Part shown: positions 9,065 through 17,431 of the stretch, one piece after another
How the letters are laid out: every line of letters begins with the position of its first letter
Position numbering within the stretch: position 1 is the stretch's first letter
NCBI GenBank assembly: GCA_007280905.1
Contig: QYQM01000096.1
Location: forward strand, 1 to 45,635
Direction: 5' to 3'
Length of the DNA: 45,635 nucleotides
From: Porphyromonadaceae bacterium
GTDB lineage: Bacteria; Bacteroidota; Bacteroidia; Bacteroidales; UBA12481
Notes under the pieces: model-generated
Told to the model about the DNA's origin: nothing
Seen by the model: the letters and a program-made list of their open reading frames with translations, nothing else
The model's database searches: none
Translations under genes and position numbers: made by a program

Positions 9065-9271
9065 AGACCACAATGGAAAGCAGGAGTTCGATCAGATGCA
9101 ATTGTCCAGCGTCAATCATGAGTTCCGGTTTATTGGCTGAAAGTAGATCCCGGGGCATTGAAAAAAAAGGACAGAAAAAGTGCGAGGTATTTTTTTAACT
9201 TTCGGACGGAGCGCTTTTGAAACCGACCCGATTAAGCCTGATCCCAAGAGAACCTTTAAGTATTTACCAAA

Positions 9272-9970
9272 ATGATAAAATCATAAAAAAAACAAAGTTT
9301 TATTTATTTGTGTATTGCACTCTGCTGGTCGTTAGTTTTGGTAATAATCCGATTTGTAATGCCCAGAATGGTACCTTCATGGATGTCCGGGATCAGCATG
9401 TGTACAAATATGTTAAGATCGGCACCCAAACCTGGATGGCCGAAAACCTGGCTTACTTGCCTGCTGTGAGTCCCTCATCAGATGGATCAGAATCTTCTGC
9501 CTTTTATTATGTATATAATTATGAGGGTAGTAGTATTAGTGAGGCCAAATCCCAAGGTAATTATACCTCGTATGGGGTTTTATACAACTGGGAGGCTGCT
9601 AAAATCGCTTGCCCATCGGGCTGGTATTTACCGAGTGGTCTGAGAATGGTAATGGAGATAACAGCAGTGGGTTTAACGCCCTTCCGGGCGGCCACCGCGA
9701 CTACAACGGGGCTTCCGCCACCTTGGCTACTACGCCGACTTCTGGTCGGCCTCCGAGTACGATGCATCGTTCGCCTGGTACCGGACCCTGCTCTCCGATT
9801 ACTATGTTGTGGACCGGTACGCCTTCTACCGCAGGCTCGGTTTCTCGGTCCGGTGCCTCCAGAACCAGAGCCAGTGCGCCGGCGGGTTAGTTTTATTTTT
9901 GGGGCATTGTCGCCGCCTGGGAAGCGAGCGGCGAGGTGTGTGTGAGTGTCGGTGTGAAGTGTGGGTGTGA
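9272..9970 (+). pseudogene. Broken FISUMP-domain secreted protein
   Basis: This is a remnant of a Fibrobacter succinogenes major paralogous (FISUMP) domain protein, spread over three frames. ATG 9272 followed by ATAAAA is the natural start of a signal peptide (KTKFYLFVYCTLLVVSFGNN...AQ), but one base is missing before 9290, so ATG and signal are in different frames. The middle reads VKIGTQTWMAENLAYLP ... YNWEAAKIACPSGWYLPS in frame 1. Near 9635 the domain jumps to another frame (EWSENGNGDNSSGFNALPGG) with roughly 20-30 usual residues missing. Near 9725 a further one-base loss moves the end (DFWSASEYDASFAWYR ... GFSVRCLQ) to the third frame, which stays open to TGA 9970. By hand count GC rises from about 30-35% upstream of 9560 to about 63% at 9661-9890. 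Sequencing error could explain single shifts but not the deletion. Confidence 0.8.
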
Positions 9971-9998
9971 AAGGACAGAAACGTCGCCAGTGAACATT

Positions 9999-10020
9999 GT
10001 AGGGACGCATATTTGCGTCC
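9999..10020 (+). repeat. REP-like hairpin, family A, copy 1
   Basis: GTAG head followed by the hairpin GGACGCA / TATT / TGCGTCC (7-bp stem, 4-nt loop). It has the same orientation and sequence as copy 2. Confidence 0.85.
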
Positions 10021-10048
10021 ATGTCCCATCCCCCCCGGTGATGCCGAT

Positions 10049-10070
10049 GTAGGGACGCATATTTGCGTCC
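10049..10070 (+). repeat. REP-like hairpin, family A, copy 2
   Basis: A 22-base identical direct copy of the element at 9999, including the GTAG head. Copies 1 and 2 start 50 bp apart. The spacer contains a C/G run but no gene. Confidence 0.85.
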
Positions 10071-10109
10071 GTGTCGATTTGCCAGAGGATGCCGCATGAT
10101 GTTTGAAAT

Positions 10110-10131
10110 GGACACAAATATGTGTCCCTAC
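10110..10131 (-). repeat. REP-like hairpin, family A, copy 3 (inverted, compensated)
   Basis: An inverted copy. Read on the minus strand it is GTAG + GGACACA / TATT / TGTGTCC. Compared with the other copies, both members of one stem base pair are changed (G-C to A-T), so pairing is kept. Confidence 0.85.
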
Positions 10132-10157
10132 AATGGCGGTGGGAATGATGCGGAAAA

Positions 10158-10179
10158 GGACGCAAATATGCGTCCCTAC
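10158..10179 (-). repeat. REP-like hairpin, family A, copy 4 (inverted)
   Basis: An exact inverted copy of elements 1 and 2. The four copies form a two-forward, two-inverted BIME-like cluster between the converging 3' ends of the FISUMP remnant and the aminotransferase gene. Hairpins here could also help end transcription from both sides. No other gene is visible in 9971-10216. Confidence 0.85.
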
Positions 10180-10216
10180 ATCATGCGTCACGTTTCATCT
10201 CCCACGCGATCAGCCG

Positions 10217-11407
10217 TCAATCCTTATATTGTTCAAGTGCAATACGCAAGCATTCCACTGCATTCTTAAGATCTTCCAGTTTGAGCACATAGGCAATTCT
10301 GACTTCATTTATTCCGAGGCCCGGAGTTGCATAGAATCCTGCTGCAGGTGCCAGCATAACGGTCTGATTATTATGCTCGAAATCGGTAAGCAGCCATTTC
10401 GAAAAAGCATCTGCGTCCTTTACCGGTAACCGGACCGTAGTATAAAAAGCACCTTTTGGATTGGGGCAAAAAACTCCAGGAATATCATTAAGTGCTTTGA
10501 CCAGGAAATTACGGCGGGCTATATATTCTTCAACCACCTCGTCGAAATAGGACTGCGGGGTATCGATAGCAGCTTCGGCAGCAATCTGACCCAGTCCGGG
10601 TGGACTTAACCTTGCCTGAGCGAATTTTAAGACGGTTGATAAAACATCGGCGTTCCTGGTGATCATACAACCAATTCTGACACCGCAGGCACTGAACCGT
10701 TTCGATACGGAATCAAACATTATCGCGTGGTTGTCAAGGCCTTCAAGTTCAAGAACACTGTAGTGCCTGAGTCCGTCATAGCAGAACTCCCGGTATACCT
10801 CATCGGCAAACAGGTAAAGATTGTGCCTGAGAACGATTTCACGCAATTTCAACAGCTCTTCTTTAGAGTAAAGGTAGCCAGTGGGGTTATTGGGGTTGCA
10901 GATCAGGATCCCCTTGGTTCTCGGAGTGATCAGCTTTTCAAATGCTTCGATCGGCGGCAGAGCAAAACCGTCCTCAATAGTGGAAGGAACCGGGATAACC
11001 TTTACCCCGGCTGCAATTGCGAACCCATTATAATTAGCATAGAATGGTTCGGGAACGATCACTTCATCACCGTGATCCATTGTTCCCATAAGGGTGAACA
11101 GGATTGCTTCCGATCCGCCGGTGGTTACAATGATCTGATTAAAGTTTACTTTGATTCCGATACCCTGGTAAAAAGTTGCCAGTTTTCGCCTGTAAGATTC
11201 ATAACCCGCCGAATGCGAGTATTCCAATACCGGTTTGGTAATTGACCGGATTGCTTTCATCACGGTTTCGGGAGTTTTGATATCCGGTTGACCTATATTC
11301 AGATGATAGATGATCCGACCTTTCCGTTTAGCTTCTTCGGCGAACGGAACGAGTTTGCGGATCGGGGATGGAGGCATGGCTATTCCCCTGAGGCTGATTG
11401 CTGGCAT
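10217..11407 (-). CDS. PLP-dependent aminotransferase (class I/II, AspC-like)
   Basis: This is a 396-residue fold-type I aminotransferase. Visible motifs are HLNIGQPDIKTP (35-46, substrate loop), NPNNPTG (171-177, PLP-ring contact), ADEVYREF (201-208, Asp202 to the pyridine nitrogen), and SVSKRFSACGVRIG, in which Lys236 forms the Schiff base with PLP. This pattern fits the COG0436 aspartate/aromatic aminotransferase group. The exact amino donor cannot be told from sequence. The gene lies 31 bp downstream of the DUF1573 gene on the same strand, so the pair is probably one transcript. Length and both ends look intact. Confidence 0.92.
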   Translation of the reverse strand: MPAISLRGIAMPPSPIRKLVPFAEEAKRKGRIIYHLNIGQPDIKTPETVMKAIRSITKPVLEYSHSAGYESYRRKLATFYQGIGIKVNFNQIIVTTGGSEAILFTLMGTMDHGDEVIVPEPFYANYNGFAIAAGVKVIPVPSTIEDGFALPPIEAFEKLITPRTKGILICNPNNPTGYLYSKEELLKLREIVLRHNLYLFADEVYREFCYDGLRHYSVLELEGLDNHAIMFDSVSKRFSACGVRIGCMITRNADVLSTVLKFAQARLSPPGLGQIAAEAAIDTPQSYFDEVVEEYIARRNFLVKALNDIPGVFCPNPKGAFYTTVRLPVKDADAFSKWLLTDFEHNNQTVMLAPAAGFYATPGLGINEVRIAYVLKLEDLKNAVECLRIALEQYKD

Positions 11408-11438
11408 GATTTCGGTTTAATAATAAAATTCCGGGGGA

Positions 11439-12101
11439 TTATTTCTTCTTGACTGGATACATGACCGACTGTTGAAAAGCTGTTCCGGTTTGCGGTGCGC
11501 CAGTTTGTTGAGTGGGTGACGGCTGGTCTAATAATTTTTTAAATGATTCTTGTTGTGCAGCCTTTTTCGCGTTAGAAACAGCAGCAGCTTGAGCTTTTAA
11601 TGCAGAATCTTGCGGAATGGCCTGGTTATCTTCTCCTTCCATCACGATATTCTGGTTCTGTGATCTGGCATCTTTTGTCTTTCCTGGTTTCAGATCGCTT
11701 GGCTGTGTATTTACCTTGCCCCTGATCGATATCCTTACAGGTGAGTTGTTTGCATTTGAATAAACCTCTACAGTTTTATTGAATACACCGGGAAGTGTGG
11801 TGTTGTATTCAATTTTAATGGTTCCTTTCTGACCCGGTGCAACCGGTTCTTTTGTCCAGTTGGGAATTGTACATCCGCAAGAAGATTTAACATCCGAGAT
11901 TACCAGCGGTTTGGTCCCTTGATTGGTATAGGTGAATTCAACCTTGCCATTTGCTCCAAATACTATTGAACCATAATCATGAAAAGTAAGTCCGTCGACT
12001 GTTTTGTCAAATGACATCTCTTCTTTAACCTTTTTTGTTTGAGCCTGAATCTGAGTTAAAGAGGCGAGAATTGTAAGAGCCAGTAAACCGATCTGTTTCA
12101 T
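11439..12101 (-). CDS. DUF1573 domain secreted protein
   Basis: The protein has 220 residues with a signal peptide (1-20, cleavage near IQAQ). Residues about 35-130 form an immunoglobulin-like DUF1573 domain with the hallmark SSCGCTIP (73-80), then PVAPGQKGTIKIEYNTT and a terminal strand VRISIRGKV. The two Cys of CGC are invariant in the family. The C-terminal 80 residues are low-complexity, rich in Gln, Ala and Pro, with a basic end (PVKKK). DUF1573 proteins are abundant in Bacteroidetes and usually periplasmic or cell-surface; their function is not established. It precedes the aminotransferase gene and diverges from valS. Confidence 0.88.
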   Translation of the reverse strand: MKQIGLLALTILASLTQIQAQTKKVKEEMSFDKTVDGLTFHDYGSIVFGANGKVEFTYTNQGTKPLVISDVKSSCGCTIPNWTKEPVAPGQKGTIKIEYNTTLPGVFNKTVEVYSNANNSPVRISIRGKVNTQPSDLKPGKTKDARSQNQNIVMEGEDNQAIPQDSALKAQAAAVSNAKKAAQQESFKKLLDQPSPTQQTGAPQTGTAFQQSVMYPVKKK

Positions 12102-12129
12102 AATAAGGTTTTTTTTACTTTAAAAATTT

Positions 12130-12137
12130 CAAATTTA
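12130..12137 (-). promoter_or_regulatory. Candidate -7 box (TAAATTTG) of the DUF1573 gene
   Basis: On the minus strand TAAATTTG matches TAnnTTTG exactly, 28 nt upstream of the ATG. A -33 box is not obvious. The rest of the 151-bp divergent spacer to valS shows no further element I can support. Confidence 0.5.
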
Positions 12138-12252
12138 CGCTAAACACTCTATATAACGGCTTATATGCCATCATTATTTTGTTGGAGAATGTTGTTAATT
12201 TTACGGCACTTTTTTTCAAGGGAGCGACCCATCTAAATCATAGTTATTAAGA

Positions 12253-14895
12253 ATGAACAAACTGGATATTCCTGCCAAGTACGATCCATCCAAAACGGAA
12301 GACAAGTGGTATTCCTACTGGATGGAACAAGGCTTTTTCCGTTCGGTTCCCGATTCGAGGGAGCCTTATACGATAGTCATACCACCGCCTAATGTGACCG
12401 GAGTGCTGCATATGGGGCACATGCTTAATAATACGATACAGGATATTCTGGTGCGCAGGGCAAGAATGATGGGCAAAAATGCCTGTTGGCTGCCAGGTAC
12501 TGATCATGCCTCTATTGCTACAGAAGCCCGGGTGGTTGCCAAATTGCGTGATCAAGGCATTAAAAAAACAGACATTACGCGGGATGAGTTTATCAATCAT
12601 GCCTGGGAATGGACCGATAAGCATGGCGGAATTATCCTGGAGCAACTTAAGAAACTGGGCGCCTCGTGTGATTGGGAGCGGACAAGTTTTACCATGGACC
12701 CCGCTTTATCGGAAAGTGTTCTCCGGGTTTTTGTAGATCTCTACAGGAAGGGATACGTTTACAGGGGTGTACGGATGGTAAACTGGGATCCGCAAGCTCA
12801 GACGGCTATATCAGATGAAGAGGTTGTATACAAAGAGGTGCAGTCGAAACTATACTATGTCAGGTACCGGATTGTTGGAGAGGATGATAGCTATCTTACA
12901 GTCGCTACCACCAGACCTGAAACCATTCTTGGGGATACTGCTATCTGTGTAAACCCAAATGATCCACGTTATCAACATCTTAGGGGCGCTAAAGTCATTG
13001 TCCCAATGGTCAACCGGGTTGTTCCTGTTGTTTTTGATGAATATGTTGATATTGAATTTGGTACGGGAGCCCTTAAAATTACCCCGGCTCACGATGAAAA
13101 TGACTATACCATCGGACTTAAATTTGGTCTGGAGGTAATTGATGTATTCAATGATGATGGAACGGTTAGTAACAGAGCCGGGTTATTTGCCGGGGTTGAC
13201 CGTTTTGCAGCGCGGAAACTAGCAGTGGAAGTGTTGAAAAAAAGCGGAAGTTTGGTAAAAACAGAGGAATACATCAATAAACTGGGCTATTCCGAGAGAA
13301 CTTCGGCTGTGATCGAGCCCAAATTGTCGAGGCAGTGGTTTATCAGGATGAAGGAACTTGCTGAGCCCGCTCTCCTGAATGTTATGAATGATGAGGTACG
13401 GCTTATTCCCTCAAAATTTAAAAATACCTACCGGTATTGGATGGAAAATATCAAGGACTGGTGTATTTCGAGGCAGCTCTGGTGGGGGCACAGGATTCCA
13501 GCCTGGTATGTGCCCGATGGCAGGGTGGTTGTTGGTCTCGATGAAGAGGAAGCACTCTCTGAAGCCAGGAAACTGACCGGTAACCCCGACCTGAAAATTT
13601 CCGATTTAACCCAGGATGAGGATGTGCTCGATACCTGGTTTTCATCCTGGCTTTGGCCGATTTCTGTTTTTGACGGGATCCGTAATCCTGATAATCCTGA
13701 TATTAAATATTATTATCCGACTAATGACCTGATTACAGCACCCGATATTCTGTTTTTCTGGGTAGCACGTATGATTATCGCCGGTTATGAGTACCGTCAA
13801 TCCAAGCCTTTCAGTACCGTTTATCTTACCGGGATGGTAAGAGATGTACAACATCGCAAAATGTCGAAATCGCTTGGGAATTCTCCGGACCCCCTGGATC
13901 TGATCGCAAAATATGGGGCCGATGGCGTTAGGGTGGGTATGTTATTATGCTCCTCCGCTGGCAATGACCTGCTTTTTGATGAATCATTGACGGAGCAGGG
14001 ACGAAATTTCGGTAATAAGATTTGGAATGCCTTCAGGCTTATTTCCGGGTGGAAGGTTTCTGAAAGCATCGGCCAACCTGAAACATCGCGTTTAGCCAAT
14101 GAATGGTTTATCGCGCGGCTGAACCAGGAATTGGGAGTTCTGAATGACCATTTTACCAAGTACCGCCTGTCGGAAGCTTTAATGGCAGCCTATAAATTGT
14201 TCTGGGACGAGTTCTCATCATGGTACCTTGAGATCATCAAGCCGGCTTATGGCCATCCGATTGACAAGGTTACGCGGAACCAGGCAATGGCTCTCCTTGA
14301 GAAACTGATGCTGGTGCTGCATCCATTTATCCCTTTCATTACCGAAGAAATTTGGCAGCGAGTGGCAACCAGGAAACCCGGCGAATCAGTTATGATAACC
14401 GGGCAGCCTGTTGCCGGCAGCTATAATCCTGACCAAATTGAACGATTTGAACGTATGAAAGAGGTGGTTGGATTTGTTCGGTCGGTTCGGGCCGACCGCA
14501 ACATTCCGGTTAAAACAGAATTCTCTCTTGAGGTTAAAACAACAGAAACGAAATACGATAATTATCTTGATCCGATCCTGATTAAGTTATTAAACCTTAA
14601 ATCAGTAACTGAAATTGACCAAAATACTTCAGGATCTGCCAGCCAGGTTATAAGATCAGTGGAGTATTATGTTCCCCTCATCGCTTCGGTTGATGCAGTT
14701 GCTGAAACGGAGAAACTTCAGAAAGAGCTTGACTATACTTTAGGTTTTCTTGACACCGTTATGAAAAAACTTGCCAATGAACGGTTTGTGAACCATGCTC
14801 CGGCTCAGGTAGTGGAAACCGAGAAGGCCAAGATGGCTGACGCCGAATCCAAGATCAGGGCGTTAAGGGAGCAGATTGAAGGACTTAGACTATAA
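12253..14895 (+). CDS. valS: Valyl-tRNA synthetase
   Basis: This class I aminoacyl-tRNA synthetase of 880 residues charges tRNA(Val). The opening [17 protein letters not shown] is typical of ValRS. The ATP-site HIGH motif appears as HMGH (53-56) after PPPNVTGVL, and the second signature is KMSKS (536-540) in [14 protein letters not shown]. The editing (CP1) domain occupies about 190-340, with [12 protein letters not shown] and the [16 protein letters not shown] segment. The anticodon-binding domain follows at about 600-760, and the C-terminal coiled-coil arm lies at about 815-880. Length is normal. The TAA stop lies inside the first unit of an AGACTATA tandem repeat, so the final residues (LRL) come from repeat DNA. 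The gene is separate from its neighbours and divergent from the DUF1573 gene. Confidence 0.98.
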   Translation: MNKLDIPAKYDPSKTEDKWYSYWMEQGFFRSVPDSREPYTIVIPPPNVTGVLHMGHMLNNTIQDILVRRARMMGKNACWLPGTDHASIATEARVVAKLRDQGIKKTDITRDEFINHAWEWTDKHGGIILEQLKKLGASCDWERTSFTMDPALSESVLRVFVDLYRKGYVYRGVRMVNWDPQAQTAISDEEVVYKEVQSKLYYVRYRIVGEDDSYLTVATTRPETILGDTAICVNPNDPRYQHLRGAKVIVPMVNRVVPVVFDEYVDIEFGTGALKITPAHDENDYTIGLKFGLEVIDVFNDDGTVSNRAGLFAGVDRFAARKLAVEVLKKSGSLVKTEEYINKLGYSERTSAVIEPKLSRQWFIRMKELAEPALLNVMNDEVRLIPSKFKNTYRYWMENIKDWCISRQLWWGHRIPAWYVPDGRVVVGLDEEEALSEARKLTGNPDLKISDLTQDEDVLDTWFSSWLWPISVFDGIRNPDNPDIKYYYPTNDLITAPDILFFWVARMIIAGYEYRQSKPFSTVYLTGMVRDVQHRKMSKSLGNSPDPLDLIAKYGADGVRVGMLLCSSAGNDLLFDESLTEQGRNFGNKIWNAFRLISGWKVSESIGQPETSRLANEWFIARLNQELGVLNDHFTKYRLSEALMAAYKLFWDEFSSWYLEIIKPAYGHPIDKVTRNQAMALLEKLMLVLHPFIPFITEEIWQRVATRKPGESVMITGQPVAGSYNPDQIERFERMKEVVGFVRSVRADRNIPVKTEFSLEVKTTETKYDNYLDPILIKLLNLKSVTEIDQNTSGSASQVIRSVEYYVPLIASVDAVAETEKLQKELDYTLGFLDTVMKKLANERFVNHAPAQVVETEKAKMADAESKIRALREQIEGLRL

Positions 14896-14946
14896 GACTA
14901 TAAGACTATAAGACTATAAGACTATAAGACTATAAGACTATAAGAC
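14887..14946 (+). repeat. AGACTATA tandem repeat (7.5 copies) on the valS stop codon
   Basis: Seven perfect copies of the octamer AGACTATA plus AGAC begin inside the last codons of valS; the stop TAA is 14893-14895. The array is followed by degenerate GAAGACA-like units (14948-14975). It then runs into the glutamine synthetase remnant. Confidence 0.95.
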
Positions 14947-14968
14947 GGAAGACAGAAGACAGAAGAAG

Positions 14969-15522
14969 ATGAAAGATAATACCTATTCATTAAGGGCCAA
15001 TCCTCTGGAGCAATTTTACAGAAATCTTCAAAAGATTTTACAAGGGATGATATCATTCGATTTGTTTCGGGGAATGGTATTAAGATGCTGAATTTCAGAT
15101 ATGTTGCTGAGGATGGGAAATTAAAGATTTTGAATTTCGTGATACATAGCCTTGAGTATCTGGAATCCATATTGTCGACGGGAGAACGGGTGGATGGGAG
15201 TAGCTTGTTTTCCTGTATTGAAGCCGGATCGAGTGATTTATATGTGATACCGCGATTCTCCACTGCCTATGTAAATCCTTTTTCAAGTATTCCAACGCTT
15301 GATATTCTATGTTCGTTTTATACCAGCGAGGGTTCACCACTGGACACGGCTCCTGAACATATTTTCCATATGGCTCATACATTGTTTATAGAACGCACTG
15401 GTTAGATTTTCAAGGCCATGGGCGAACTGGAATATTATGTACAGGGCAAAAAGGAGGAATTGTACCCTGCTGAGGATCAGAAGATACGCACCTTGGTATA
15501 TAAATACCTGCATCACATGTAG
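14969..15522 (+). pseudogene. glnA: Glutamine synthetase remnant, N-terminal part only
   Basis: The block reads as the N-terminal beta-grasp domain of a Bacteroidetes-type glutamine synthetase: DFTRDDIIRFVSGNGIKMLN, FRYVAEDGKLKILNFV, GERVDGSSLFSCIEAGSSD, YVIPRFSTAYVNPFSSIPTL and, after a stop, MGELEYYV...ELYPAEDQK. Three lesions are visible. A start-proximal segment (MKDNTYSLRANPLEQF from ATG 14969) is one base out of frame with what follows, the shift lying near 15015. An in-frame TAG lies at 15403-15405. After DQK (near 15480) homology ends, and the frame stops at TAG 15520, so the whole ATP/glutamate-binding catalytic domain is absent. The ending KIRTLVYKYLHHM might be the original C terminus joined by an internal deletion; this is a guess. 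It is a non-functional relic. Confidence 0.85.
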
Positions 15523-15531
15523 TTGAGGCGA

Positions 15532-16503
15532 TTATATTTTCTTGGGTTCCTCTGGTATGGTTTTTTTATGGCGGGCTTTATTAATGTTCAGGTTCAGCTC
15601 AAACCCGATCAGCAACACCAGGGAGTTTACGAATAACCAGATCAGAAAAGCGATCAGAGTTCCGATGGAACCGTAAAATTTGTTGTATGTCCCGAAGTTA
15701 TTGATATAGGCGGAAAACCCCACTGATGTCATAATGATAATTAAAGAGCTCAGTATGCTTCCCGGAGTAATGAAACGGAACTTTCTGTGTTTGGCCGGAG
15801 CCAGGAAATAGAGAAATGAGATGCTGAAAAATGAGGATATCAGGATAATGAGCCACTTGCCATTCAGAAATAGGGCAATCAGGAATTTGTTGGTGAGTAT
15901 ATGCCTGGCTTCCAGAAAATTAATTACTATCCCGGAGAAAATAATCAGGATTACAGCAATGGAGATCAACATACAAAAAATGATGATCAATACAAGTGAA
16001 ATCAGTTGCCGTTTAAGCCAGGTGCGGTTTTCACGGTTGTGATAGCTGGCATTGAAGGCATTGATGAGAGCAGCTATACCTCCGGTTGCAAACCATAGGG
16101 AAAAGACGAAGCCGAACGATAACAGGTCGTTTCTTTTTCGCATCACAATTTCCTGAATGGAACTTTCAATTGCCGAATATACGTTGGCCGGCATCAGGTC
16201 TTTCAGTGTGGTCATCAGAACCTGCTGGAAATTCTCAATAGGAATATACGGAATCATCGTAAATAGAACAATGATGGCAGGAAACACAGCCAGGAAGAAA
16301 TTGTATGCAATAGCCGAGGCCCTTGTTGTGAGTGTTCCGTTATTTATTCCTTTTAGAAAAAATGAGGAAATGTCATAAAGGGTTAAACCTTCAAATCCGG
16401 GCAGTACGGTCCCTCTTGCCATCCTTTTAACCAGTATTGCAACGGCTTTAATGGTCCGGATGAGTTTCATTTTTATCGTCCGGATCAGTTCCATTTTGGT
16501 CAC
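15532..16503 (-). CDS. YihY/BrkB family inner-membrane protein
   Basis: This 323-residue protein with about six transmembrane helices is of the YihY (BrkB, formerly RNase BN-like) family. Conserved parts are ASAIAYNFFLAVFPAIIVLF (about 62-81), LWFATGGIAALINAFNASYH (about 136-155), the run of hydrophobic helices at about 170-265, and the late FNKFYGSIGTLIAFLIWLF-like segment. The function is not settled; the old ribonuclease BN name is an error. The annotated start is GTG 16501-16503, overlapping the nadC stop as GTGA. The N terminus holds an eight-codon tandem duplication (MELIRTIK, then MKLIRTIK), so ATG 16494 or ATG 16470 are also possible starts. It is probably co-transcribed with nadC. 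Confidence 0.87.
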   Translation of the reverse strand: MTKMELIRTIKMKLIRTIKAVAILVKRMARGTVLPGFEGLTLYDISSFFLKGINNGTLTTRASAIAYNFFLAVFPAIIVLFTMIPYIPIENFQQVLMTTLKDLMPANVYSAIESSIQEIVMRKRNDLLSFGFVFSLWFATGGIAALINAFNASYHNRENRTWLKRQLISLVLIIIFCMLISIAVILIIFSGIVINFLEARHILTNKFLIALFLNGKWLIILISSFFSISFLYFLAPAKHRKFRFITPGSILSSLIIIMTSVGFSAYINNFGTYNKFYGSIGTLIAFLIWLFVNSLVLLIGFELNLNINKARHKKTIPEEPKKI

Positions 16504-17345
16504 GATATTGCTTTTAGGCTCATATCTAAACTAAATATCTGATGAGTAAGGCCGCCAACCGAAATGAAATCCACTCCGGTTAAAGCATAATTCCTGATGT
16601 TTTCAAGAGTTATTCCTCCGGATGCTTCTGTTTCAACCTGGCCGCCAATCAGATGGATTGCTTTCCCGAGTCTTTTCGGTGTAAAATTATCGAGAAGAAT
16701 CCGGTTTACCTTGCCATACGCAAGAATTTCTCTGACATCTGTAAGATTCCTCGCTTCTATCTCAATTTTCAGATTCAGATTTTTGGTATTCAGATAGCTG
16801 ATCGTTCTATCCAGTGCCGGTGTAATTCCACCGGCATAGTCGATATGGTTATCTTTGATCAGGATCATATCGTATAAACCCATCCGGTGATTATAACCTC
16901 CTCCGATTCTGACTGCTTCTTTTTCGAGATACCGCATGTTTGGAGTAGTTTTTCGCGTGTCAAGAATTTTAGCAGGTGTTCCGCTTACCTGGTCGACAAA
17001 AAGGGCTGTCCGGGTGGCAATTCCACTCATTCGCTGAAGTATATTAAGAACGAGCCTCTCGGTTTGGAGGATCGACTGCTGTTTTCCGGCAACGATGAAA
17101 GCCTGGTCACCAGTTTTGATCCGGGTACCGTCGGGGATTTTTACGTCAACCATGAGCGTAGGGTCAAACGCAGCGAAAACCTTGCAGGCTACCTGGATAC
17201 CGGCAATGACACCTCCCTGTTTTACAAGCAGGACAGCCTTGCCGACCGCATCAGGCGGAATACAGGCCAGTGTGGTATGGTCGCCGGATCCGATGTCTTC
17301 ATAAAGGGCATCGGCAATGAACTTTTCGAGCGGATCAGTTATCAT
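16500..17345 (-). CDS. nadC: Nicotinate-nucleotide pyrophosphorylase (quinolinate phosphoribosyltransferase)
   Basis: NadC converts quinolinate and PRPP to nicotinate mononucleotide, CO2 and pyrophosphate in de novo NAD synthesis. Visible motifs are EDIGSGDHTT, LNILQRMSGIATRT, ILDTRKTTPNMRYLEKEAVRIGGG (the PRPP/quinolinate site), NHRMGLYDMILIKDNH, KIEIEARNL, ILLDNFTP and the glycine-rich ASGGITLENI near the end. From ATG 17345 the protein has 281 residues, normal for the family. An in-frame TTG at 17363 would add six residues but lies inside the candidate -7 box TATTTTTG, so ATG 17345 is preferred. The gene is divergent from the large histidine kinase and upstream of the BrkB-type gene. Confidence 0.96.
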   Translation of the reverse strand: MITDPLEKFIADALYEDIGSGDHTTLACIPPDAVGKAVLLVKQGGVIAGIQVACKVFAAFDPTLMVDVKIPDGTRIKTGDQAFIVAGKQQSILQTERLVLNILQRMSGIATRTALFVDQVSGTPAKILDTRKTTPNMRYLEKEAVRIGGGYNHRMGLYDMILIKDNHIDYAGGITPALDRTISYLNTKNLNLKIEIEARNLTDVREILAYGKVNRILLDNFTPKRLGKAIHLIGGQVETEASGGITLENIRNYALTGVDFISVGGLTHQIFSLDMSLKAIS

Positions 17346-17360
17346 CGGAATTGTTTGAAT

Positions 17361-17368
17361 CAAAAATA
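17361..17368 (-). promoter_or_regulatory. Candidate -7 box (TATTTTTG) of nadC
   Basis: On the minus strand TATTTTTG matches TAnnTTTG exactly and lies 15 nt upstream of the nadC ATG at 17345. It argues against the upstream TTG start. Confidence 0.5.
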
Positions 17369-17431
17369 TAAAGAAAGTATAAATTGGCGCGGAAATTGTA
17401 AATTGATCAGCCTTTATTGATCGATTGATAT

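Noticed and set aside
9640-9900. Variable-region target of a diversity-generating retroelement
   Set aside because: FISUMP ends resemble lectin-fold targets, but no reverse transcriptase or template repeat is in the window and the gene is broken.
9217-9945. Intact 242-residue protein starting at TTG 9217
   Set aside because: The second half is out of frame with the FISUMP domain, and the TTG start lacks a signal peptide at its beginning; the locus is a pseudogene.
9999-10179. CRISPR array
   Set aside because: Only four units, two inverted, each itself a hairpin with a GTAG head, and no regular spacers or cas genes.
9561-10191. Several minus-strand frames over the FISUMP remnant and hairpins
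   Set aside because: His/Thr/Arg-rich translations of GC-rich and repeat DNA with no homology; shadows.
14887-14975. CRISPR-like or origin-type iterons
   Set aside because: Unit of 8 bp without spacers and no replication gene nearby; simple tandem repeat.
14922-15263. Minus-strand 113-residue frame behind valS
   Set aside because: Antisense shadow of the glutamine synthetase relic, including repeat DNA.
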